Shown one piece after another: positions 45,382-53,529 of a stretch of 64,000 nucleotides of DNA; position 1 is the stretch's first letter; each line of letters opens with the position of its first letter. The translations under genes were made by a program, and so were the position numbers. The DNA comes from UBA6912 sp963792895 (GTDB lineage Bacteria > Actinomycetota > Acidimicrobiia > Spongiisociales > UBA5794), in the NCBI GenBank assembly GCA_963792895.1, contig CAWBYA010000007.1, forward strand, positions 806,001-870,000. Reading direction: 5' to 3'. The notes under the pieces were generated by a model. It was given only the letters and a program-made list of their open reading frames with translations, searched no databases and was not told where the DNA came from.

Positions 45382-46894
45382 TCATGCGTTGCCGAACACG
45401 CCGACGCACGCTTGCACGACGGCTGGGTCGAAGAGGGTTCCTGAACCGTCGATGACCTTCTGGACGGCCGCCGCGGTCGGACGCTCGGGTGCCGTGCCGT
45501 TCACCGACCAGCGGTCCAGCGCGTCGGCAACGGCGATGATTCGTGCTCCCTGCGGGATCGCTGAACCCTCGAGGCCTTCCGGGAACCCGGATCCATCCCA
45601 TCGCTCGTGGTGGGACGACACCGACTCTGCGACCTCTCGTCCGGCCGTGGCTACGAGGATCGCGGCACCTCGCTCGGCGTGCGCCTGATAGCCGAGCAGC
45701 GCTTCGCCGTTGAGGGTGTCCTCGTTGCCACGGATGGCGGCGTCGTCGAGGTCGATCTTGCCGATGTCGTGGAGCCTCGCCGCCAGCCGCACCCTGATGA
45801 GTGCCCTTGCGCTGAGCCCCATCGATTCGCCGAGGGATACCGCCGTCCTGCTCACCCGGTCGCCGTGTGAGCCGGGGTAAGGGTCGCGCTCTTCGACGAG
45901 CGAGGCGACCCGCATGATGGTGTCGAGCTCCGTCGAGGCGGCGAGCGACTGAGTGAGTCGCTCGGCACCGACGATGGATCCGTCGGCCAGGGCCACGGCC
46001 ATGTCGGTCCCGCGCATAGCCAACTCGCGCAGCGAATCCGTGCTCGTTGTGGCCTCTGGGCCGGCGTGGCCGACCGCAAGTCGCAGCGGGGCGCTCCGGT
46101 CCGGTGAGTAGCCATGGGCAACCTCGATCAGCTCCCTACCGAGCCGTTCGAACTCCACGGCACCGAGATGGTCGGCGAGCACCGCAAACTCATCGGGCGA
46201 GGTGGTGAAGAGGTCCGCATCGTGGTGTCGGCACACCTGCTCACATTGGAGGGCGATCCTCCGGCGGAGCAGCTCGCGTGCTTCGACACTGAGGCGGCGG
46301 GTGGCATCGTCGAGGCCGAGAATCCGTGCGTACGCAAGCCGGGGCACGACGGTGTTGGCCGCTGCCAGCCGGGCGTCGAGTGCGGTCTGGCCGCGCAGGC
46401 GCGTGATCGGGTCCCTGTCGCCCATGTTCGACCGGTGCGCCGACGACCTCTTGTCGAAACGCTGTTCGAAGGTCTCGAGGAGGCCGTCGCTCTCGCCCTC
46501 GCCACCGAGGTACGAGGCAACGGCCTCCTCGTTGCCTTCTGCCACGAGCCCGGAGGCGCCGGCGGCGAGCAACTCGACGCCGATGGACTCTCCTCCGGGG
46601 TGCACGATGGCGACAATCGGGCACGTGCTGCCTGCCCGAATATCGGAGACGACGGTGGCCGAGGTGCCTGCCGGGAGCCGGGTCGAGACGACGACGAGCG
46701 CCGCCTCATAGGCTCGATCGGCATCGTCGATGAGCTCCAGGGCGGCAAGAGCACCGAGGCGCACGCGCGACGGCGTCTGAGAGCCACTGGGTGACGACGA
46801 GCTGTGTCGTGGGTGGAGCGACGGCGTCTGCGTCGGCGTTTGCCGACTCGGCGTCATCTGCTCTCTCGAGCACAGCGGTCTTGGCGTTGGCCAC
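45382..46894 (-). CDS. HD-GYP-domain c-di-GMP phosphodiesterase with pseudo-receiver and degenerate GGDEF, frameshifted
   Basis: The C-terminal third has HGDRVSRTA, HDIGKIDLDDAAIRG, HAERGAAIL and HHERWDGSGFPEGL: a complete HD-GYP metal and substrate set with GFP for GYP. Before it is a GGDEF-like domain (DPITRLRG, TSPDEFAVL) without the GGDEF site, and an N-terminal receiver-like fold. The GTG at 46894 has a perfect AAGGAGG but needs one extra base removed near 46766 to join VTQWLSDAVA with VRLGALAALELI. It likely lowers c-di-GMP in motile cells, since a sigma-28 promoter precedes it. Confidence 0.85.
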
Positions 46895-46950
46895 AGCTAC
46901 CTCCTTGTAGCGGCGATCGCCTCGTGCGAGCTTCCTTGCCCGTCGGAGTC

Positions 46951-46977
46951 CTATCGGCCCGTTGTGGCGTCGTATTA
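46951..46977 (-). promoter_or_regulatory. sigma-28 promoter of the HD-GYP gene
   Basis: On the minus strand: TAAT, 15 bases, GCCGATAG, the copy here closest to the enteric -10 GCCGATAA. About 50 bases of leader precede the GTG at 46894. Confidence 0.72.
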
Positions 46978-46981
46978 GAAG

Positions 46982-47014
46982 ATCGCTCGGCCTGCGGCCT
47001 CGCTTGCAGACGTC
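46982..47014. repeat. intergenic repeat, GCTCGGCCTGCGGCCTCGCT type
   Basis: The 33-base segment beginning ATCGCTCGGCCTGCGGCC and ending GCAGACGTC recurs, with changes, twice at 51754-51827 upstream of flgE. All copies lie beside sigma-28 promoters. Confidence 0.55.
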
Positions 47015-47080
47015 TGATGTCAGAGACAACGGGGTCCGGGGTCAGATGTCCGATATCTGAGGTTCGAGGCTTCTTGCCTC

Positions 47081-47110
47081 CGAGCCATCGCCTCGATCGA
47101 GGCGGGCGGC
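47081..47110. repeat. 30-base direct repeat, copy 1, with 14-base palindrome
   Basis: Begins CGAGCCATCGCC and ends GAGGCGGGCGGC. The core GCCTCGATCGAGGC is a perfect palindrome. An identical copy begins 148 bases downstream. Confidence 0.7.
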
Positions 47111-47228
47111 CATTCCTTCTCGCCCTTTCTTGGGGGCTGGGTGGCTCCGGGGGGTCGCTGTGTCGATCTCTGCTCGAGATCGAACGCTCACTGTGCGTGG
47201 TCGTTTTCAGCTGGTCTTCTTCTGCCTT

Positions 47229-47258
47229 CGAGCCATCGCCTCGATCGAGGCGGGCGGC
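47229..47258. repeat. 30-base direct repeat, copy 2
   Basis: Identical to 47081-47110 over 30 bases; both are preceded by a similar CTTCTTGCCT/CTTCTGCCTT stretch. It ends 27 bases before the sigma-28 promoter of the flgN-like gene. A degenerate inverted relative of the preceding stretch may lie at about 48803-48860. Confidence 0.7.
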
Positions 47259-47285
47259 GATTCCCCCTCCTCGACACTCGAGTCG

Positions 47286-47312
47286 TTAAGTGCGATCGAC
47301 CTATGCCGACGG
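47286..47312 (+). promoter_or_regulatory. sigma-28 promoter of the flgN-like gene
   Basis: TTAA, 15 bases, GCCGACGG, followed by GG; 32 bases before the ATG at 47345. Identical in both boxes to the flgE promoter. Confidence 0.83.
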
Positions 47313-47344
47313 GGAGAGGAACGGCTTCGGAGGGCGACACCACC

Positions 47345-47866
47345 ATGACGACACATGCGAACCCGATGCTCGCTGATCGATTTGTTGCGCTCGTAGGGCT
47401 CATCAATCGCGAATGTGCCTTGCTCGAGCATCTGATCTTCAAGTTGCGCAGCGCCGAGCTCCTGGCGAATGCCGGCGAGTCACGTTTCCTCACGTTCATT
47501 ACCGACGAGGTGGACGCCGCGGGCTCCGACCTCGGCGCGATCGAGGTTGCGCGGGCGCTGCTCGTGGCAGACGTGACCCAGATGCTCCGCATCTCGGACG
47601 AAGCGACGCTGCTCGAGCTCGCTGCGCTTGCCCCGGCAGAGGTGGCTGGGCCGCTCTATCACGCTCGTGATCGGCTCATCGGCCTCATGAACGACTTGGA
47701 CGCCGCCGCAGCCGTTGCGACGGGAGCCGTCAACGATCGCCTCAATGAGGTCACGACTGCGCTCGAACGCGTGCACCCTGACCGGCCTCAGTTCGTCGGA
47801 TATGGCGCATATGCCGGCGGCGGGGCGGCGACACGCGGTGCAACCCGCTTCGATCACGATCTGTGA
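47345..47866 (+). CDS. FlgN-like flagellar chaperone, copy 1
   Basis: 173 residues, mostly helical. INRECALLEHLIFKLRSAELLANAGESRFLTFITDEVDA parallels LWLERRALEHLLFKLVLANLMLAADDRRFVTASLAEIEH of the flgN copy next to flgK, so the two are paralogues. Both end in a Gly/Ala/Arg-rich tail with a tyrosine (YGAYAGG...GATRFDHDL). FlgN chaperones FlgK and FlgL for export. It stands alone under its own sigma-28 promoter. Confidence 0.68.
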   Translation: MTTHANPMLADRFVALVGLINRECALLEHLIFKLRSAELLANAGESRFLTFITDEVDAAGSDLGAIEVARALLVADVTQMLRISDEATLLELAALAPAEVAGPLYHARDRLIGLMNDLDAAAAVATGAVNDRLNEVTTALERVHPDRPQFVGYGAYAGGGAATRGATRFDHDL

Positions 47867-48050
47867 CCTGAGGATCCCATCGACGGTCTCCTTGGTCGCA
47901 GTGTCCCGGTGCCCTCGTCCCGGGCCCTCAGCCCGCTCGGCCCACTGTGGAGGGAGCGCCACAGGGCATGAGCTCGCCGCAGTTCTCCCGCCACCGAGCC
48001 TCGGCCGACCCGAGCCGTGGCGTGAATCCCTGCCCGGTGGAGTGCTCGAA

Positions 48051-48287
48051 TCAGGCCTCGGGCGTCTGCGGCTGATTCATCAGCGCCTCGCGGGCGATTC
48101 GGGCGCTTGCAACCGCGGCGACGTTCTCGGCTCGCACCTGCTCGAAGATCTCCTGACGGTGCACCTGGATCTCGCGGGGAGCGCTGATGCCGATACGGAC
48201 CTGCCCTCCCTTTATCTCCACGACGGTGATGACGATGTTCTGCCCTACGACTATCGACTCACCCTGGCGCCTCGTGAGTACCAGCAT
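48051..48287 (-). CDS. csrA: carbon storage/translational regulator CsrA
   Basis: 78 residues: MLVLTRRQGESIVVGQNIVITVVEIKGGQVRIGISAPREIQVHRQEIFEQV is a full CsrA core including the RNA-binding L4 and the late arginine of APREIQVHR. It binds GGA motifs in mRNA leaders. Its start overlaps the fliW stop, the same pairing as in Bacillus, where FliW antagonises CsrA on flagellin mRNA. Confidence 0.95.
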   Translation of the reverse strand: MLVLTRRQGESIVVGQNIVITVVEIKGGQVRIGISAPREIQVHRQEIFEQVRAENVAAVASARIAREALMNQPQTPEA

Positions 48288-48706
48288 CAGGCGCTCGGTA
48301 GGGCGATCGGAGCCCTGACCGGGTAGTCGGAGTCCGCCAGCACCAGCTGACGTCCCCGCCGCGTGCGTGAGTTGACCACAAATGGGCCAAGGAGATTGAG
48401 GCTCACCTGCCGGTCACGCTCGTCGAAGGTCACCGGCACGAAGACCACGGCATCGTCCTGGGACTCGATTCCCAACTCTTCCTGTTCCTCGTCGCTGAGC
48501 ACTGGGGCGTATTCGGGGAAGAACAGCCATGGCACACACACGATCATGGAGACGTCTGGGTCGTCGACACTTCGCAGTTCTTGGAACGCTCCGTCTTCGC
48601 GGAACTCGATCAAGACGAATTGCTTCATGTCGGGGAAACCCGGCAAGCCGTCAGGGAAGTGCAGGGCTTCGCCGGCAGCTGCTGAGGTGTCCTCGGTGGC
48701 GCTCAC
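48287..48706 (-). CDS. fliW: flagellar assembly factor FliW
   Basis: 139 residues; ALHFPDGLPGFPDMKQFVLIEF and VSLNLLGPFVVNSRTRRGRQLVLADSDYPVR are diagnostic. FliW binds flagellin or CsrA, linking flagellin level to its translation. The GTG at 48706 has AAGGAG five bases upstream. The gap of 236 bases to flgL shows no clear promoter. Confidence 0.93.
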   Translation of the reverse strand: MSATEDTSAAAGEALHFPDGLPGFPDMKQFVLIEFREDGAFQELRSVDDPDVSMIVCVPWLFFPEYAPVLSDEEQEELGIESQDDAVVFVPVTFDERDRQVSLNLLGPFVVNSRTRRGRQLVLADSDYPVRAPIALPSA

Positions 48707-48942
48707 TCCGGCTCCTTTTGTGGAGTGCGGCAAGGTTAACCGCAGGGGCGGCACCATCATCTCACCTGAGGGCGCGAGCGGACACGGGCAGGAATCGGCC
48801 AGCCGGCTCGGTTGAGGGTGTAGCTCGAAGGCACGAGAAGACGAGCGGGAAGCTCACTGGTGCTCTCGGCGAATCAGCCTGCCCGCGCCTCCACTCGCAG
48901 CGGGAGCAGTGGTTGCTACCGATGCCCGGTGCGGGCCCGATC

Positions 48943-49827
48943 TCAACGCAGGAAGTCGACCAGTGAGCTCTGTGAGGTCTGCGCAAAGGACGCAAGTGCG
49001 GCCTCGTACTGCGTTTGGTTGAGCTGGAGCTCCATGATGGCCTCGGTGAGATCGACGTCCTCGAGCGAGCTCAGCTGCCGCTGGATCGTGCCGATGTGTT
49101 CGAGAACCGTGCCCTGGGCCTGCTCGATGCGGTTTCCAGCGGCGCCGAGGTGGGCGAGGGAGGTCAGAACCGTGTCCATAGCTCCGTCGATCTCGGTGAT
49201 CGCCCCGTTGATCGCCGGCGTGTCCCCGGCGAGGAGCGCGGCCTCGAAGTCGTCGAGCACGGAGAACACGTCACGTCCTGCATTGAACCCGAATACGTCA
49301 TCAGCGGTGACGTTGACTTGCACGACCTCGGTGTCGCCGATGCGTCGGTTCACGGCACCTGTATCGCCTTGATACGCCCAGCCGGAGCCGGTGCTGACAA
49401 CGGCCTCTCCGCTCGAGAATCCGGCAAAGAGCCCCCGTCCCTGGTGGTGTGTGTTGGCGATCTCGACGAGACCGTCGCGGATGGCGGAGATCTCGGCAGC
49501 GATGCCGGCCCGCTCATCGGAGTTGGAGAACGTTGCCCCGCGAACGGCGAGCTCGCGGGCGCGCTGGAGCTTTTCGACGGCGCTCTGGAGTCGAGTGTCG
49601 GCGAGATTGACCCACATCTGCCCGTCGTCGGCGTTGCGGCGCTCCTGCTCGCTGACCCGGAGGGATGCCCGCAGCTCGAGGGCACGCGACATGCCGGTCG
49701 GGTCGTCTGCCGGGCGGCGAAGCCGCTTGCCCGAGGCGACCTGGTCGCGGGACATTGCCATGGATTCGAGCGAACCCGTGACGCGTTGGAGCGCAGCGTG
49801 GTAGCTGCCGAGGTGTGTGACTCTCAT
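48943..49827 (-). CDS. flgL: flagellar hook-filament junction protein FlgL
   Basis: 294 residues, flagellin-like ends: QRVTGSLESMAMSRDQVASGKRLRRPADDPTGMSRALELRASL at the N-terminus and SLEDVDLTEAIMELQLNQTQYEAALASFAQ at the C-terminus. Seven bases after flgK in the same transcript. Confidence 0.95.
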   Translation of the reverse strand: MRVTHLGSYHAALQRVTGSLESMAMSRDQVASGKRLRRPADDPTGMSRALELRASLRVSEQERRNADDGQMWVNLADTRLQSAVEKLQRARELAVRGATFSNSDERAGIAAEISAIRDGLVEIANTHHQGRGLFAGFSSGEAVVSTGSGWAYQGDTGAVNRRIGDTEVVQVNVTADDVFGFNAGRDVFSVLDDFEAALLAGDTPAINGAITEIDGAMDTVLTSLAHLGAAGNRIEQAQGTVLEHIGTIQRQLSSLEDVDLTEAIMELQLNQTQYEAALASFAQTSQSSLVDFLR

Positions 49828-49834
49828 TGGTGGT

Positions 49835-51202
49835 TCACCTTCCGACTATCCCTGTTCGGTTGATCAGTGTGTCGAGTGCTTGGTCGACGGCGGTCATCAC
49901 GCGGGCGGCGGCCTCGTAGGCTCGCTGATAGGTGACGAGGTCGATCATCTCTTCGTCGATGCTCACGCCGTGAGCCTGAGTGCGGGCGGCTTGGGCAGCG
50001 CCCGTGAGCGCCGCCTGTGAGGCGGCGGAAGCCTGCGTCGCAGCGAGTTGCTGGCCCACACCCGTGACGAGCGTTCGCGCGGCCTCGTCAATCGTCTGGG
50101 TTCCGCCGGCTGCCACCCGGCTGAGCCGAAGAGCGGCGAGCGCGTCTGCGTTGACGCCATCGAACTCGGCGACGGGCGGGCCGCTGCCGGCGGCTGCCAG
50201 CTCGTTGGGGTGCGTTACGGCCACGGCGAGCGTGAGCGCGGCAGCGCCGGGGGTGTACGAGAAGAGAGCTCCACCGGGCGCACCAGACGCTGTATAGCCG
50301 GCCCCGTGCTGGGTGTTCAGTGCGTCGGCGAGCGAAGCAGCGAGTGCGTCGAGCGAGGTACGAAGCGCCGGAAGCTCGGTCGTAACGAACCCGTGCAGAC
50401 CGGCGATCTCGCCACCGGGCCGCACCGAGGCGCCCGACGAATGGAGAATGGTCGTCGTTGCGTCGTCGAACGAGAGGCGACTCACCTGGAGGTCATGGAC
50501 CAGCGCCAGGCCGTTCAGGCTCACCCGGGCGGTGCCCTTTTCGGTGATCGTCGCCGTCGTCCCGGCGAGGGTGGCGAGTCTGTCGAGCGCCAGATCGCGG
50601 GCATCGAGCAGGTCGTTCGGGGTGCCGCTCTCCGCGGTGGCCGCGACGATCTCACCGTTCAGCTTGGCGACCTGGTCCAGGAGCTGGTTCGCTTCCGTGA
50701 CCCGGCCGGCGATGTCGTTCGCCGCATGTGCGCCGGCGGCATCCCATGACTGGGCGATCGTGCGAATGCGGCCGGCGACATCATCGAGGCTGCCGATCAC
50801 GGCCAGTCGAGCTGCCGTGTCTGTGGGGTCGAGCGCCATGTCTTCGAAGGACGCCCACAGGTTTGCGAGGCCGGCCGTCACGCCGAGGTCGGGCTCGCCC
50901 ATGGCCGACTCCACACCGTCGAGCATGTCACCCAGCGTCGCCAGCCTTCCCTGTGCCCCGGCCGATGCCCGAAAGCGGTCGTCGAGGAAGGCATTGCGGG
51001 CTCGGGTGATGTCGATCACGTCGACGCCGGTGCCGATGTGGCCAAACCGCTGATAAGCGGGCCGGTGAGTTGCCGTCTCGACTCGCTGGCGGGTGTAGCC
51101 CTCGGTCCCGGCATTGGCGATGTTGTGCGATGCGGTGTCCATTGCGGTCTGCGCAGCGCGCAGACCTGAGAATGCCGTGTACAACGCGATGAAGTCGCTC
51201 AT
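49835..51202 (-). CDS. flgK: flagellar hook-associated protein FlgK
   Basis: 455 residues. MSDFIALYTAFSGLRAAQTAMDTASHNIANAGTEGYTRQRVE is the FlgK N-terminus; VSIDEEMIDLVTYQRAYEAAARVMTAVDQALDTLIN the C-terminus. The ATG at 51202 overlaps the flgN stop (TGATG). Confidence 0.96.
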   Translation of the reverse strand: MSDFIALYTAFSGLRAAQTAMDTASHNIANAGTEGYTRQRVETATHRPAYQRFGHIGTGVDVIDITRARNAFLDDRFRASAGAQGRLATLGDMLDGVESAMGEPDLGVTAGLANLWASFEDMALDPTDTAARLAVIGSLDDVAGRIRTIAQSWDAAGAHAANDIAGRVTEANQLLDQVAKLNGEIVAATAESGTPNDLLDARDLALDRLATLAGTTATITEKGTARVSLNGLALVHDLQVSRLSFDDATTTILHSSGASVRPGGEIAGLHGFVTTELPALRTSLDALAASLADALNTQHGAGYTASGAPGGALFSYTPGAAALTLAVAVTHPNELAAAGSGPPVAEFDGVNADALAALRLSRVAAGGTQTIDEAARTLVTGVGQQLAATQASAASQAALTGAAQAARTQAHGVSIDEEMIDLVTYQRAYEAAARVMTAVDQALDTLINRTGIVGR

Positions 51203-51699
51203 CAGAGAACCCTTTCCACACGACTCGCAGCCCCCGAGCGGCTGCGCCTGCCGGCAGCGTCGTACGTGAGCGGTTCCGCCAGTCCGAGGGCGCTGCGCAG
51301 CCCCTCGAGGCTCACCAATGCAAGTCGCCGGTTCTCCTGCGTCATGCATTCGATCTCGGTGACGAGTTCGAGGATCGCGACACGATGCCCTTCAAAGGCC
51401 GTGCGCAAGGCCTCGGGGCCGTGCTCTGCGAGGTAGTTGAGGGTGAGATCTTCAGAAGCCACGTTCCATTCCGCCGCAGCAGCGCGCACCGTGCGGTCTC
51501 GTTCGGCTTCGATGTGGCGCATCCCTTCGACCACATGCTCGATCTCGGCGAGCGAAGCGGTCACGAAGCGCCGATCGTCAGCCGCGAGCATGAGGTTGGC
51601 GAGCACGAGCTTGAACAGGAGGTGCTCGAGCGCGCGCCGTTCGAGCCAAAGGGTGTCGTTCAGTTCCTCGAAGGATGCCAGGGGCTTCGCCACGACCAT
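51202..51699 (-). CDS. flgN: FlgN-like flagellar chaperone, copy 2
   Basis: 165 residues, helical, directly before flgK; LERRALEHLLFKLVLANLMLAADDRRFVTASLAEIEHVV is shared with the copy at 47345. The frame is open from a GTG at 51723, but that stretch contains the sigma-28 promoter. I therefore start at the ATG at 51699, which is at or very close to the expected transcription start, so the message may be leaderless. Confidence 0.78.
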   Translation of the reverse strand: MVVAKPLASFEELNDTLWLERRALEHLLFKLVLANLMLAADDRRFVTASLAEIEHVVEGMRHIEAERDRTVRAAAAEWNVASEDLTLNYLAEHGPEALRTAFEGHRVAILELVTEIECMTQENRRLALVSLEGLRSALGLAEPLTYDAAGRRSRSGAASRVERVL

Positions 51700-51706
51700 G
51701 CCTCTC

Positions 51707-51733
51707 TTGTCGGCACCTTCCACTCCCGATTTA
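51707..51733 (-). promoter_or_regulatory. sigma-28 promoter of flgN-flgK-flgL
   Basis: On the minus strand: TAAA, 15 bases, GCCGACAA, the best match in the window to the enteric sigma-28 consensus. Only seven bases separate it from the ATG at 51699. Confidence 0.85.
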
Positions 51734-51753
51734 GCGCGCTCGGCCTAGGAAAA

Positions 51754-51827
51754 ATCGCTCGGCTGGGGCCTCGCTTTGATACGTCAGACGTCAGACCGTC
51801 CGGCCTGCGGCCTCGCTCGCAGCCGTC
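51754..51827. repeat. two adjacent copies of the GGCCTCGCT intergenic repeat
   Basis: ATCGCTCGGCTGGGGCCTCGC... (51754-51785) and CGGCCTGCGGCCTCGCTCGCA... (about 51799-51827) both resemble 46982-47014. They lie in the 344-base divergent region between flgN and flgE, which otherwise holds only promoters. Confidence 0.5.
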
Positions 51828-51881
51828 AGGTGGTGATCGGCCGGGTGTCGTCTGTCGTCTGTCGTGTGAAGCTGGTCTCAC

Positions 51882-51908
51882 TTAAGCCTGCGGTGCGCAC
51901 GCCGACGG
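51882..51908 (+). promoter_or_regulatory. sigma-28 promoter of flgE
   Basis: TTAA, 15 bases, GCCGACGG; 135 bases before the flgE ATG. Confidence 0.83.
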
Positions 51909-52043
51909 GGTGCTCGAAGCGACTGCCGATGGCAGTGCAGCGGAGACCGGCCGCTCGAGCTCTCACAAGAGAAGGCGGCGCCCCAAGGACGGGGTAGCTC
52001 GGTCGTCTACGGACGGAGCAACCTCACCAAAGGTGGTGCCCAT

Positions 52044-53271
52044 ATGATGCGATCGATGTTCGCAGGCGTTTCCGGCCTGCGCTCGCACCAGACGATGATG
52101 GACGTCGTCGGCAATAACATCGCCAACGTCAACACTGCAGGCTTCAAGAGCGCACAAGTGACCTTCGAAGAGGCGCTGGCGCAGACCCTCCAAGGACCGG
52201 CCGGTGCCGGGACCGCCCGGGGCGGTACGAACCCACTCCAGATCGGCCTCGGCGTCAAGGTGTCGTCTATCGACGGCGTCTTCACCCAGGGTGCGACCCA
52301 GGTGACGGGTCGGCCAACCGACCTCGCCATCTCCGGAGACGGGTTCTTCATGCTGGAGCTCGACGGCAAACGGGTCTACACCCGGGCCGGCGCCTTCCGT
52401 TGGGACGAATCCGGCAACCTCGTTGCCCCCGGCGGTTTCCTCGTGCAGGGGTGGCTGGCGGATGCGCAGGGAAACCTCGCTACGCAGACCGCCGTCGGCA
52501 AGATCAACTTGCCCCTGTCGCAGGTCATCGAGCCGGTCGAGACGAGCCAGTTGCTCATAGGTGGCAACCTCACCGTCGACGCTGCGGTGGGCGACGTTCA
52601 CACGACGTCGATCGTCACGTACGACTCGCTCGGCGAGGCGCATGAAGTGATCGTCGACTTCACGAAGGCCGGCGCCAACTCGTGGACTGTGGCGGCAACG
52701 ATGGACGGCAACGCGCTGACGCTCGGAAGCACGACCGTGACCTTCGACACAGACGGCACGCTCACATCTTCCGGCACGATTGCGGCCTCGGGCTACACGC
52801 CCCCCGGCGCCGACCCCATCGCGCTCGACTTTGAACCTCGGTGGCTCTGCCCCTCTGGTCCAGTACGGCGGCCCGGCGACGGCCGAGAGCTACGACCAGG
52901 ACGGCAATGCGATCGGCTTCCTCACCAACTTCTCGATCGCCGAGAACGGGACCATCAGCGGCCAGTTCTCGAACGGTGAGACCAAGGTGCTGGCGATGAT
53001 CGCAACCGCGACGTTCAACAACCCCTCGGGGCTGATTCGGGACGGCGAAACGTACTTCCTGTCGTCCACGAACTCCGGCGAGGCGATCGTCGGCGAGCCC
53101 GGGACCGGCAACCGTGGGCTGATGGCAGGCGGGGCGCTCGAGATGAGCAACGTCGACCTTGCGCAGGAGTTCACCAACCTGATCATCGCCCAGCGTGGGT
53201 TCCAGGCGAACAGCCGAGTGATCACCGCGTCGGACGAGATCCTGAGCGATTTGGTCAATCTGAAGCGATGA
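52044..53271 (+). CDS. flgE: flagellar hook protein FlgE, frameshifted
   Basis: Hook subunit. FAGVSGLRSHQTMMDVVGNNIANVNTAGFKSAQVTFEE and LAISGDGFFMLELDGKRVYTRAGAF at the N-terminus; ALEMSNVDLAQEFTNLIIAQRGFQANSRVITASDEILSDLVNLKR at the C-terminus. The frame changes near 52833: IALDF continues as NLGGSAPLVQYGG when one G is dropped. Repaired length about 408 residues. No separate flgF or flgG was seen. Confidence 0.92.
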
Positions 53272-53301
53272 GGACCCAAACCTGAGATAATCCCCACAGT
53301 G

Positions 53302-53339
53302 CACCCGTGGTGAGGCCCTACCAATTCCTTCCACGGGTG
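53302..53339 (+). terminator. inverted repeat after flgE
   Basis: CACCCGTGG (53302-53310) and CCACGGGTG (53331-53339) form a perfect 9-bp stem with a 20-base loop, 30 bases after the flgE stop. A third arm CCCGTGG (53353-53359) could pair with the second instead. A further strong hairpin, GGGACGGC-GCTCC with GGAGC-C-GCCGTCCC, lies at 53403-53432. Probable transcription end for flgE. Confidence 0.5.
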
Positions 53340-53451
53340 TCCCTACCAGCATCCCGTGGGCGGGCTCTTCGGAGCCGGTCCCAGGATGTACCTACCAGTC
53401 GCGGGACGGCGCTCCGATGGAGCCGCCGTCCCGTGGCGCGTCTGCGGCCGC

Positions 53452-53478
53452 TTTATTGGGGTGGGCGAGGGCCGACGG
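53452..53478 (+). promoter_or_regulatory. sigma-28 promoter of flbD2
   Basis: TTTA, 15 bases, GCCGACGG, 51 bases before the flbD2 ATG. Confidence 0.82.
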
Positions 53479-53529
53479 GGAGGGCGACGGGCGAGCCAGG
53501 CCGTCGCACGAGAAACCGGAGTTTCAGTC

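Larger units (their letters stand above)
46895..47344. other. 450-base divergent region between the HD-GYP gene and flgN-like gene
   Basis: Holds two divergent sigma-28 promoters (46951-46977 minus, 47286-47312 plus), one repeat of the type found near flgE, and two exact copies of a 30-base repeat. No coding potential that I can support. Confidence 0.6.

Noticed and set aside
46982..47258. A CRISPR array formed by the direct repeats
   Set aside because: Only two exact 30-base copies 148 bases apart, no regular spacers and no cas genes nearby.
53302..53400. A c-di-GMP riboswitch after flgE
   Set aside because: The hairpins and CCTACCA motifs recall riboswitch-like structure, but the conserved GEMM core bases are not present and the flbD2 promoter lies downstream of them.
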